The notes under the pieces were generated by a model. That model searched no databases. It was not told where the DNA came from and worked only from the letters and a program-made list of their open reading frames with translations. The position numbers and the translations under genes are program-made. This document shows positions 27,886 through 34,576 of a stretch of 50,283 bases of DNA, one piece after another (within the stretch, counting starts at the first letter, position 1; each line of letters opens with the position of its first letter). Origin of the DNA: Actinomycetes bacterium (lineage in GTDB: Bacteria; Actinomycetota; Acidimicrobiia; Acidimicrobiales; RAAP-2); assembly GCA_021844425.1 (NCBI GenBank), contig JAKBTL010000128.1:1-50283 (forward strand), in the 5' to 3' direction.

Positions 27886-28683
27886 TCACCAGACCAGTTC
27901 GACGACGCTCCCCGCCCCGAGCCCCGTCTTCTCCGCTGCCGAACCTTCGCGCACGACGACGGCGAGCCGCCCATTGGCATCGACGAGCACTCCGAGCTCG
28001 CCGGCGTCGAGGTCGGAGAACGAGCGCACCCGCCGCGCGCCTTGCTCCTCGCCGCCGATCCTCACCGCGAGGCTCCCCGTGGCCGGTGGCGGCCCGTCGG
28101 GCTCGGCGACCCCGAGCTGCACGTTGCCGAACCGGTCGACCCAGGTGACCGGCGCCCGCAGGTGGACGCTGCCGTCCTCCTCGTGCCTCGTCGTCTCGAG
28201 GGGCGCGAGGCGGACGAGGGAGGCTGGGTCCACCTCGTCGCCCACGGACGTGCGGTCGGCGCCACCGGCCAAGGCGGCGGCGGCCGGCGCGAACACGTCC
28301 CGTCCGTCGAAGGTCGGGGACGCAATCTCGGGCTTTCGCAGGGCGAGCACGACATCGGCCCCCCCGCTCGCCTCCACTGCGCTCAGCACGAGCCCGTTGT
28401 CCGGAGCGACGAACCACCGCCCGTCCCCGGCGCGCACCGCGACACCACGCCGGGCGCTTCCGACCCCAGGATCGACGACGCCCAGCACCACGCCGGGCCC
28501 GAGGTGCGGCACCGCCCGGGCGAGGCACTCCGCACCCGCACGCACGTCGAAGGCTGGGATCCCGTGGGTGAGGTCGACCACGGCGGTGTCGGGCGCGAGG
28601 CGCAGGAGCACCGCGTGGACCACGCCCACGAGCTCGTCGGCGAGCCCGTAGTCGGACAGGAAGAAGACCGCGGGTCGCGTCAT
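27886..28683 (-). CDS. SAM hydroxide adenosyltransferase (DUF62/SAM hydrolase) family protein
   Basis: Member of the family that hydrolyses S-adenosylmethionine to adenosine and methionine, related to fluorinase/chlorinase. Visible are FFLSDYGLADELVG, THGIPAFDVRAG, VVDPGVGSARRGVAV, FVAPDNGLV, and the C-terminal domain VTWVDRFGNVQLG. Asp71 and Arg78 of the described Asp-Arg-His set are in place, but the His position (FHGRD in the archaeal type) is Asp126 (FDGRD). No halogenase-specific loop could be assigned. It lies between rex and the small HTH gene on the same strand, so it may be cotranscribed with the proC group. Confidence 0.85.
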   Translation of the reverse strand: MTRPAVFFLSDYGLADELVGVVHAVLLRLAPDTAVVDLTHGIPAFDVRAGAECLARAVPHLGPGVVLGVVDPGVGSARRGVAVRAGDGRWFVAPDNGLVLSAVEASGGADVVLALRKPEIASPTFDGRDVFAPAAAALAGGADRTSVGDEVDPASLVRLAPLETTRHEEDGSVHLRAPVTWVDRFGNVQLGVAEPDGPPPATGSLAVRIGGEEQGARRVRSFSDLDAGELGVLVDANGRLAVVVREGSAAEKTGLGAGSVVELVW

Positions 28684-28717
28684 CGCACCAGATGGCCCGA
28701 TCCGGGCGGCGGAGGAC

Positions 28718-28918
28718 TCAGCCGGCCTTCGTGAACCGATCGGCGAGGTACCGGTCGAGGTCTTCGCCGCGCAGCCGCAGCGACCGGCCGATCCGCACGG
28801 CCGGGAGCTCTCCGGAGTTGATCAGACGGTAGACGGTCATGCTCGAGACGCGCAGGACCGAGGCCACCTCGCCCACCGTCATGAAACGGCTCTGGGCGTC
28901 TTCGTCCGACTGCGCCAT
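28718..28918 (-). CDS. small excisionase-type helix-turn-helix protein
   Basis: A 66-residue MerR/excisionase-like DNA-binding protein (FMTVGEVASVLRVSSMTVYRL, cut here to its first part MTVGEVASVLRVSS, then INSGELPAVRIGRS). Very similar small proteins sit beside proC in many actinomycetes, including mycobacteria, so this is a chromosomal regulator and not phage debris. A GGAGGAGAAG ribosome site lies ahead of the ATG, and TACAGT at 28945-28950 could be its -10 box. Target genes are unknown. Confidence 0.85.
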   Translation of the reverse strand: MAQSDEDAQSRFMTVGEVASVLRVSSMTVYRLINSGELPAVRIGRSLRLRGEDLDRYLADRFTKAG

Positions 28919-28996
28919 GGTGTCCGACTTCTCCTCCGCCTTCGACTGTAACGCCTCGCGCCAGGGCGGCGAAAGTGCGCGGGAGCCGCGCCTCGT

Positions 28997-29830
28997 TCAG
29001 CGCGCGAGGCCGCGAGCCCGCTCCGCAGCGGCGAGCACGGCTTCGATGAAGGCGGACCGCACTCCCCTTGCCTCGAGCGCCCTGAGACCCGCCGCGGTGG
29101 TGCCCCCCGGCGAGGTCACGTCCGCCCGCAGCAGCTCGGGACGCTGACCGGTCTCGGTGAGGAGCGCCGCGGCACCCCGCACCGTCTCCGTGGCGAGCGT
29201 CGCGCTCAGCTCGCGGGGGAGCCCTGCCAGGACGCCCGCTTCGACCAGTGACTCGACCACGAGGAACACGTAGGCAGGGCCCGAGCCCGACAGCGCGGTC
29301 ACGACGTCGAGCTGGCGCTCGGGGACCCGTACGACGGAGCCGAGAGCCCCGAGCAGCTCCTCGGCCCAGGCGAGGTCCGCGGCTCGGGCGTTGCTGCCGG
29401 CTGAGATCGCGCTCACGCCCGCGCCGACGAGCGCCGGCATGTTCGGCATGGCCCGCACGACGATCGCGCCGTCGGGCAGCACTGCCTCGAGACGCGCGGC
29501 GGGCATGCCCGCCACGACGGAGAGCACACGGCGGATCCCCGCCGCACCGAGGGCTCGGCACGCCGGCTCGGCCACGTCGGGCTTGACCGCGAGCACCGCG
29601 TCGGCTTCGGGATCGGCGAGGCCCGGTTCGGCGTTCCCGACGACGTGCAGACCGGGATGCGCGACGGCGAGCTCGCCGCGGCGGGCTGCGTCGGGTTCGA
29701 CGACGGCGAGGTCAGCGGTCTGCCAACCGGCGCGGGCGAGCAGACCGGTCAGGATCGCCCCGCCCATGCGTCCTGCACCTGCGACGACGAGGGATGCGGC
29801 CACGCCGAGACCGTACCGCCCCACCGGCAT
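28997..29830 (-). CDS. proC: pyrroline-5-carboxylate reductase
   Basis: Last step of proline synthesis, NAD(P)H dependent. The Rossmann start is LVVAGAGRMGGAILTGLL; VRAMPNMPALVGAG and ALSGSGPAYVFLVVE follow, and near the C-terminus DVTSPGGTTAAGLRAL is the family signature. ATG 29830 (277 residues) begins 11 bases past the upstream stop. GTG 29803 is an equally plausible start that would remove nine residues. Confidence 0.96.
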   Translation of the reverse strand: MPVGRYGLGVAASLVVAGAGRMGGAILTGLLARAGWQTADLAVVEPDAARRGELAVAHPGLHVVGNAEPGLADPEADAVLAVKPDVAEPACRALGAAGIRRVLSVVAGMPAARLEAVLPDGAIVVRAMPNMPALVGAGVSAISAGSNARAADLAWAEELLGALGSVVRVPERQLDVVTALSGSGPAYVFLVVESLVEAGVLAGLPRELSATLATETVRGAAALLTETGQRPELLRADVTSPGGTTAAGLRALEARGVRSAFIEAVLAAAERARGLAR

Positions 29831-29841
29831 CCGGCGCGGGC

Positions 29842-30342
29842 TCAGCGCCGGCGAGGCCGGCGCCGGTAGACGGCGGGATGGCCGAGCGCCATCGCCGTCG
29901 GGTAGTGGTCGTCGACGTAGACGATCGAGGAACCGGCGATCCGATCGAGCTCCTCGTCGTCGACCAGTCCCGCCGGAACCCTGCCGACGAGGTAGACGGC
30001 GTCTTCGGGACCCAGGCAGAACGCCATCCCGAACAGCTCGGCGTTGCGGCGCATGAGGTAGCGCAAGACCTCCTCGCGATGCTCCTCGGGCGCGGGCATG
30101 AACTGCGCCTCGTGGTGCAGGGTCCGCTGGCGGAGCGTCAGCCAGACGGTGATGTAGTCCTTCTCGTCGCCCCGGAACCGCAGGTACCACCTGTGCGACG
30201 CGGTCCGGTCGCCGACCTCCTGGCGCTCCGCGGCGACGAGGCCGAAGGTGCCTCCGAGGGAGCGCTCACGCTCCACCCAGGTGTCGATCCGTGCAGCGAC
30301 CGCTGCGAGCTGCTCGTCGCCAGGCAAGTCGACGAGCGGCAC
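29842..30342 (-). CDS. YbjN domain protein
   Basis: A 166-residue soluble protein of the YbjN family (putative sensory transduction regulator fold, related to type III secretion chaperones). Typical parts are WYLRFRGDEKDYITVWLTL, RQRTLHHEAQFMPAP and the YLVGRVPAGLVDDEELDRI region. In mycobacteria the same family sits directly beside mshA, as here. It starts with GTG 15 bases after mshA. The biochemical role is unknown. Confidence 0.85.
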   Translation of the reverse strand: MPLVDLPGDEQLAAVAARIDTWVERERSLGGTFGLVAAERQEVGDRTASHRWYLRFRGDEKDYITVWLTLRQRTLHHEAQFMPAPEEHREEVLRYLMRRNAELFGMAFCLGPEDAVYLVGRVPAGLVDDEELDRIAGSSIVYVDDHYPTAMALGHPAVYRRRPRRR

Positions 30343-30357
30343 GTCAGCACCTCAGCG

Positions 30358-31641
30358 CTAGGAGCACTCGACGAGCCGTCCCGTGAGCAGCTCGTCGTGG
30401 ATCGCGCACAGGCTCGACGCCGCCTCGCGCCACGTGTAGTCCCTCGCGCGCAGCACTGCAGCGCATCCCTGACGCTCGGCCAAGAGCGGGTCGGCCACGA
30501 GACGACGCACGCAGGACGCGAACGCCTCGGGGTCCGAGCCGTCGACGAGAAAGCCGGTTCGCCCGTGGTCGATGAGCGTCGTGAGCCCGCCGACCGCGGA
30601 CGCGACGACTGGCGTCCCACAGGCGGCTGCTTCCAGTGCGACGAGACCGAAGGACTCCGATCGGCTCGGCACCAGGCACACGTCGGCGGCCCGGTAGTAG
30701 GTCGAGAGCAGCTCGTGGGGCTGGGGCGGGACGAGGACGACTCGGCCTTCGACGCCCAGTTCGCGGGCGATGTGGAGGAGCCGGGCCTGCTCGGCTTCTC
30801 CGCGGGGCCCGCTCGGTCCCCCGACGACCACCAGCCGGAAGGGGGCGCCGGGCGCGTCGTCCCCCGCGGCGCACAGCGCTGCCAGCGCGCGCACTGCGAC
30901 GTCGATGCCCTTGAGCGGCTGGATCCGGGCGACCGTCAACAAGACGGTGCCGCCGGACGGGAGGCCGAGCGCCCGGCGCGCCTGGGGCCGGAAGCCCGGG
31001 GCGAAGAAAGCGTGGTCGACGCCCGGGGCGACGACCGAGATGCGCGTCGGGTCGGCGCCGTAGAGCTGCACGATCTGGTCGGCCTCCACGCTGCACGACG
31101 CGAGCACCGCGTCCGAGCAGGCGATGATCGCCGCTTCCGCCTCCGAGCGACGATGCGGCATGTCCGCCTCCACCTCCTCGGGGACGAGCTCGGCCTTCAC
31201 CCGGTCGAGGGTGTGGAAGGTGGAGACGAGCGGGAGGTCCAGCTCGTGCTTGATCGCGTGCCCGGCAAGCCCGGAGAGCCAGTAGTTCGCGTGGACCGCC
31301 TCGAACGGGCCGGCATCCTGGTCGACGAGAGGGAGACCGGCGTCGCCGGCCATCAGCTCGAGCACCCGCTCGGTGAACTCGCCGACGAGCGCCGGGAGCG
31401 CCTCCTTGGCGACGGGGGCCTCGGGACCGGCGGGAACGTGGTGCACACGCAACCCGGGCTCGACGTCGACGCTCGCCGGCAGGCCCTCGCAGGAGCTGCG
31501 CGTGAAGACGTCGCAGGAGACGCCGGTGCGCGCGAGCGCCGTGGCGAGCTCGCGGACGTAGACGTTCATCCCACCACCGTCGCCCGTGCCCGGCTGGGCA
31601 AGCGGAGACGTGTGGAACGAGAGGATCCCGAGCCGACGCAT
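30358..31641 (-). CDS. mshA: D-inositol-3-phosphate glycosyltransferase (mycothiol synthesis)
   Basis: GT4-type glycosyltransferase that adds N-acetylglucosamine from UDP-GlcNAc to inositol 3-phosphate, the first step of mycothiol. The acceptor loop GDGGGMNVYVRELA, VHANYWLSG, STFHTLDRVKAEL and the donor-site VPSRSESFGLVALEAAACGTP (key part SESFGLVALEAAACG) all fit MshA. Length 427 is normal. Mycothiol is confined to Actinomycetota, so this gene is a strong taxonomic hint. The start ATG is 12 bases after the XRE gene. Confidence 0.93.
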   Translation of the reverse strand: MRRLGILSFHTSPLAQPGTGDGGGMNVYVRELATALARTGVSCDVFTRSSCEGLPASVDVEPGLRVHHVPAGPEAPVAKEALPALVGEFTERVLELMAGDAGLPLVDQDAGPFEAVHANYWLSGLAGHAIKHELDLPLVSTFHTLDRVKAELVPEEVEADMPHRRSEAEAAIIACSDAVLASCSVEADQIVQLYGADPTRISVVAPGVDHAFFAPGFRPQARRALGLPSGGTVLLTVARIQPLKGIDVAVRALAALCAAGDDAPGAPFRLVVVGGPSGPRGEAEQARLLHIARELGVEGRVVLVPPQPHELLSTYYRAADVCLVPSRSESFGLVALEAAACGTPVVASAVGGLTTLIDHGRTGFLVDGSDPEAFASCVRRLVADPLLAERQGCAAVLRARDYTWREAASSLCAIHDELLTGRLVECS

Positions 31642-31653
31642 CGCCGAGCGAGC

Positions 31654-32190
31654 CTACCGGGCGCGTCCCGCAGACCTGTCTGGGAAGGGGACGAGCGCGT
31701 CTTTCGGATCCGGACGGTCGCCTCGAGCCGGAGGGCCGCTTGGATCCGGAGGGCCGCTTGGATCCGGACGGTCGCTTGGATCCGGACGGTCGCCTCGAGC
31801 CGGAGGGCCGCTCCCCTCCTCGTGCTCGCGGCGGAAGGACAGGTAGACCTGCACGAGCGCCTGCTTCTGGCTCTCCGCGAGGTATGGATCGGCGCGGATC
31901 TGGGCGACGAGGTCGCTGCCCTGCGCAGGGGGGTCGAGGATGCCGGCCTGCACGTAGAGGGTCTCGGCGGAGATGCGCAGCGCCTTGGCGAGCTGCTGGA
32001 GGATGTCTGCAGAGGGGCGGCGCAGCCCTCGCTCGATCTGGCTCAGGTAGGGATTGGAGACGCCCGCGAGCTCGGAGAGCCGTCGGAGCGACAGCCGCGC
32101 TCCGGCGCGCTGCGCCCGGATGAACGAGCCGAGCTCGTGCCAGCGCTCGACAGGGTCCGGGGGCACGACCAGAGCGTACCGAGTGCTCAC
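31654..32190 (-). CDS. XRE-family transcriptional regulator with repeat-encoded tail
   Basis: A 178-residue regulator. Residues about 20-75 are a classical HTH-3 domain (LRRLSELAGVSNPYLSQIE, then RPSADILQQLAKALRI). A helical segment LVAQIRADPYLAESQKQALV follows; related actinobacterial regulators share it. The last 40 residues are hexapeptide repeats (DRPDPS, GPPARG) from a DNA tandem repeat. Start GTG 32190 overlaps the sodX stop (GTGA). Position between sodX and mshA suggests a role in redox or nickel-dependent control, but no operator is demonstrated. Confidence 0.85.
   Translation of the reverse strand: MSTRYALVVPPDPVERWHELGSFIRAQRAGARLSLRRLSELAGVSNPYLSQIERGLRRPSADILQQLAKALRISAETLYVQAGILDPPAQGSDLVAQIRADPYLAESQKQALVQVYLSFRREHEEGSGPPARGDRPDPSDRPDPSGPPDPSGPPARGDRPDPKDALVPFPDRSAGRAR
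31704..31811. repeat. 18-bp minisatellite in the XRE regulator gene
   Basis: Six contiguous 18-bp units, with two main variants (ttggatccggacggtcgc and ctcgagccggagggccgc). Every unit is in frame with the regulator gene and yields a hexapeptide. Copy-number change would leave the frame intact. Confidence 0.95.
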
Positions 32191-32753
32191 GTCCCAGGCG
32201 TCCGCCGGCTCACCCAGCCGCTCCGCGCCCGAGGCGCGTAGCGGTAGCAGGCACGGCCCCACACTTGGGCCCGGTCGACGGGGCCGAAGCTCCTGCTGTC
32301 GGTACTCTCGGAGGGGTTGTCGCCGGTGACCGTCACGAGACGCGCCGACACGGCTGCCACGCGTTTTACGAGCAGCCGGCTCGGCACCCGGGGGTCCGGC
32401 ACCGCGACGACGTCGCCGCGTCTTAGTGGCCACCGCCGGGGGAGGCGCACGACGAGCAGCCGGTCTCCAGGCTCGAAGGTGGGCAGCATGCTCCTGCCCT
32501 CGACGACCACCCGGCGCGTGCCAAGGCGCGCACCCACGAGCGCAGCGACGCCGATGCCGCCGGTGGTGAGCGCGGCGAGCACGGCGGCTCCAAGGAAGGC
32601 GAAGCGGACGAGCCGGCGCCCCGCGCTCCGCCGCGACGCACGCCTACGCCTGCGCCTGCGCCCACGGATACGCCCAGGCGTGCCACCATGGGCGCACCCA
32701 CGGATGCGCCCATGGTGGCGGGGTGGAACGGATAGTGTGCACGCGACGAACAT
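32187..32753 (-). CDS. sodX: S26-family peptidase, probable nickel superoxide dismutase maturation protease
   Basis: Signal-peptidase-I-like serine protease. After an Arg-rich stretch comes a membrane segment (FAFLGAAVLAALTT), then the catalytic Ser in EGRSMLPTFEPGDRLLV, the catalytic Lys in RLLVKRVAAV, and TGDNPSESTDSRSFGPV. It is divergent from sodN, as the maturation protease of Ni-SOD usually is, so it should cut the SodN propeptide before His23. ATG 32753 is the first in-frame start that does not run into sodN. It leaves a 35-residue leader that contains a perfect 15-bp inverted repeat, so the true start is uncertain. Confidence 0.8.
   Translation of the reverse strand: MFVACTLSVPPRHHGRIRGCAHGGTPGRIRGRRRRRRRASRRSAGRRLVRFAFLGAAVLAALTTGGIGVAALVGARLGTRRVVVEGRSMLPTFEPGDRLLVVRLPRRWPLRRGDVVAVPDPRVPSRLLVKRVAAVSARLVTVTGDNPSESTDSRSFGPVDRAQVWGRACYRYAPRARSGWVSRRTPGT
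32682..32719. repeat. perfect 15-bp inverted repeat between sodX and sodN
   Basis: Arms 32682-32696 (gccaccatgggcgca) and 32705-32719 match perfectly as reverse complements around an 8-base spacer. It lies upstream of sodN, and inside the sodX leader if sodX starts at 32753. It could be an operator for the divergent pair or a transcript hairpin. Confidence 0.9.
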
Positions 32754-32814
32754 GCCTCCACTGTGCACGACCGGCCGCTCGCGCGCCGGGCGATAGAGAC
32801 GAAAAGGAGCCTCC

Positions 32815-33234
32815 ATGCGCATGCTCGACCGAGTGCTGACCGCCCTCGACGCGATCCGGCCGCCTGCCGCCGCCCACGCGCACTGCGACCTTCCCTGCGG
32901 CGTCTACGACCCTGCGCAGGCGCGTATCGAGGCTGAGTCGGTCAAGGCCATCCAGGAGAAGCACAACGCGTCGAGTGACGAGCAGTTCCGCCAGCGTGCC
33001 ATCCAGATCAAGGAAGAGCGCGCCGAGCTCGTCAAGCACCACCTGTGGGTGCTGTGGACGGACTACTTCAAGCCCGAGCACCTCGCCAAGTACCCGCAGC
33101 TCCACGAGCTCTTCTGGAAGGCGACGAAGACCGCCGGGGAGTCCAAGAAGACGACGGACGTCGCGGTGGGCCAACGCCTGCTCGACGAGATCGCAGAGAT
33201 CACAAGGATCTTCTGGGAGACGAAGAAGGGCTGA
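32815..33234 (+). CDS. sodN: nickel superoxide dismutase
   Basis: Converts superoxide to oxygen and hydrogen peroxide using nickel. The nickel hook HCDLPCGVY is complete: after removal of 22 residues His23, Cys24 and Cys28 become His1, Cys2 and Cys6. The mature part is 117 residues, the standard length. AAGGAG at 32804-32809 precedes the ATG; a second ATG at 32821 would be spaced less well. Two GTGCAC hexamers, at 32737-32742 and 32763-32768, lie in the upstream region and may be regulatory. Confidence 0.97.
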   Translation: MRMLDRVLTALDAIRPPAAAHAHCDLPCGVYDPAQARIEAESVKAIQEKHNASSDEQFRQRAIQIKEERAELVKHHLWVLWTDYFKPEHLAKYPQLHELFWKATKTAGESKKTTDVAVGQRLLDEIAEITRIFWETKKG

Positions 33235-33253
33235 TCTCGCCTCTTCGAGGGGC

Positions 33254-33285
33254 GACGCCGCGCACCCCCGACGCCGCGCACCCCC
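33254..33285. repeat. 16-bp direct tandem duplication
   Basis: The unit gacgccgcgcaccccc occurs twice without a gap, between sodN and the methyltransferase gene. No further structure is apparent. Confidence 0.9.
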
Positions 33286-33300
33286 AGCGCCAGGTTGACC

Positions 33301-34146
33301 GTGGCTGAGCTGCTCGAGGCGTACAGGCGTTTCGCGCACGAGCGCTCCGGCGCCCCGGAGCGCTGGCTCTTGGACCAGAGCATCGGCCTCTCCTCCCTCT
33401 ACGACGTCGTCGCCGGGCTGGTCGCGCAGCGCTCTTCGGGCCCAGTGCTCGACCTGGGCACCGGCTACGGCCCGATCGCCATCCGGCTCGCGGCGATGGG
33501 CCTCAGGGTGGTCGGGGTCGATCGTGACGACCGGGTGCTTCAGTGCACGGAGGAGATCGCCTCGAGGTTCCTCGGTCCCTCGGCGCGGGCCCGGTTCGTC
33601 ACGGCCGACGCGACCTGCCTTCCGCTCCCCGACCACACGGGCTTCGGCCTGGTCACCGCGAGCCTTCTCCTCGAGCACGTGGCCGACCCCGCGGAGGTGG
33701 CAGCAGAGGCGTTCCGGGTGCTCGGTGCCGGTGGGACCGCTGCGTTCTTCGACGTCGACGACGGGCTCGGCGCCGAGCATCCGGAGACACCGGCGCTCTT
33801 TCGGCTCGGCGAGGCGCTGTCCGCCTGGCAATCGGGCTATGGCGGCGACCGGAAAGTCGGACGGAAGATCCCCGGCCTCTTGGCCGACGCGGGGTTCGGG
33901 GACGTCGAGGTCTACGTGCTGCCCCAGGCCCGCTTCTCGGTCACATCTCCGGAAAGCGACGAGCGCCGTCTCACCGCGGAGCACCTCGGACGCGCCCGTG
34001 AAGGGATCGTCGGCACCGGGCTCCTCTCGGAGGAGAGGTTCGACGAGCTCGTGGCCGAGTACCTGCGCGCGCCCGCGCGCCGGCTCTGCCACATCGAAGG
34101 ACGCGTGCTCGTGTTCGGGAGGAAGGCTGGCGTGCGGTCGCCGTGA
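33301..34146 (+). CDS. class I SAM-dependent methyltransferase
   Basis: A 281-residue Rossmann methyltransferase. Motif I is VLDLGTGYGPIAIRLA, the acidic end of strand 2 is VVGVDRDD, motif post-I is FVTADATCLPLPD, and the TASLLLEHVADPAEV block matches methyltransferase family 11. The substrate is unknown. GTG 33301 is taken as the start; TTG 33295 in the same frame would add two residues. Neither has a convincing ribosome site. It converges on the DksA-type gene. Confidence 0.8.
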   Translation: MAELLEAYRRFAHERSGAPERWLLDQSIGLSSLYDVVAGLVAQRSSGPVLDLGTGYGPIAIRLAAMGLRVVGVDRDDRVLQCTEEIASRFLGPSARARFVTADATCLPLPDHTGFGLVTASLLLEHVADPAEVAAEAFRVLGAGGTAAFFDVDDGLGAEHPETPALFRLGEALSAWQSGYGGDRKVGRKIPGLLADAGFGDVEVYVLPQARFSVTSPESDERRLTAEHLGRAREGIVGTGLLSEERFDELVAEYLRAPARRLCHIEGRVLVFGRKAGVRSP

Positions 34147-34182
34147 CAGCAGGTGCCGGGCGCGCTCAGGTCCCGCGCGCGC

Positions 34183-34455
34183 TCAGGTGCGGGCCGGGCG
34201 GTGCGCGACGCAGCGCGTGAGAAGCGGGTCCCCTTCCAGGTCCTGGTCGTCCAGCACATCCCCGCACACGTCGCAGGTGCCGTAGGTCCCGTCGTCCAGG
34301 GAGGTGAGCGCACGGTCCACGCCATCGAGGAGCCTCTCGGCCGCGTGCAGGAGCATCCGCTGCCCCTCGAGCTCCGGCACCTGCCTGGGCTCGGCCAGGT
34401 GCTCCTCCGTGACCGGCAGGGAGCGCTCTCCTCGCGCATCTCCAATCATCGACAT
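34183..34455 (-). CDS. DksA/TraR-type zinc finger protein
   Basis: A 90-residue protein with a short helical region and a C-terminal zinc finger: CDVCGDVLDDQDL followed by RCVAHRPA, so ligands would be Cys-x2-Cys and Cys-x2-His, with the last Cys of classical DksA replaced. Family members bind RNA polymerase, but this one is far shorter than DksA and lacks its long coiled coil. TAGCCT at 34464-34469 followed by 8 bases and the ATG suggests a leaderless mRNA. Confidence 0.75.
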   Translation of the reverse strand: MSMIGDARGERSLPVTEEHLAEPRQVPELEGQRMLLHAAERLLDGVDRALTSLDDGTYGTCDVCGDVLDDQDLEGDPLLTRCVAHRPART

Positions 34456-34463
34456 CGACGCGC

Positions 34464-34469
34464 AGGCTA
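34464..34469 (-). promoter_or_regulatory. -10 element for the DksA-type gene
   Basis: On the minus strand this reads TAGCCT, 8 bases before the ATG at 34455. Same layout as the other leaderless starts in the window. Confidence 0.45.
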
Positions 34470-34563
34470 TCTCGCGGCTCCGCGTCGTTCTCGCTTTCGA
34501 TCTCGCTCTCGCTCTCGATCTCGCCGTCGTCGCTCGCGTCGGCAATCGAAGGGCCGCTGTCCG

Positions 34564-34569
34564 TAGGCT
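34564..34569 (+). promoter_or_regulatory. -10 element of a leaderless promoter
   Basis: TAGGCT followed by exactly 7 bases and the ATG at 34577. The roughly 100 bases upstream are a low-complexity run of ctcgct/cgatct words without a clear -35. Confidence 0.5.
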
Positions 34570-34576
34570 GTCACCG

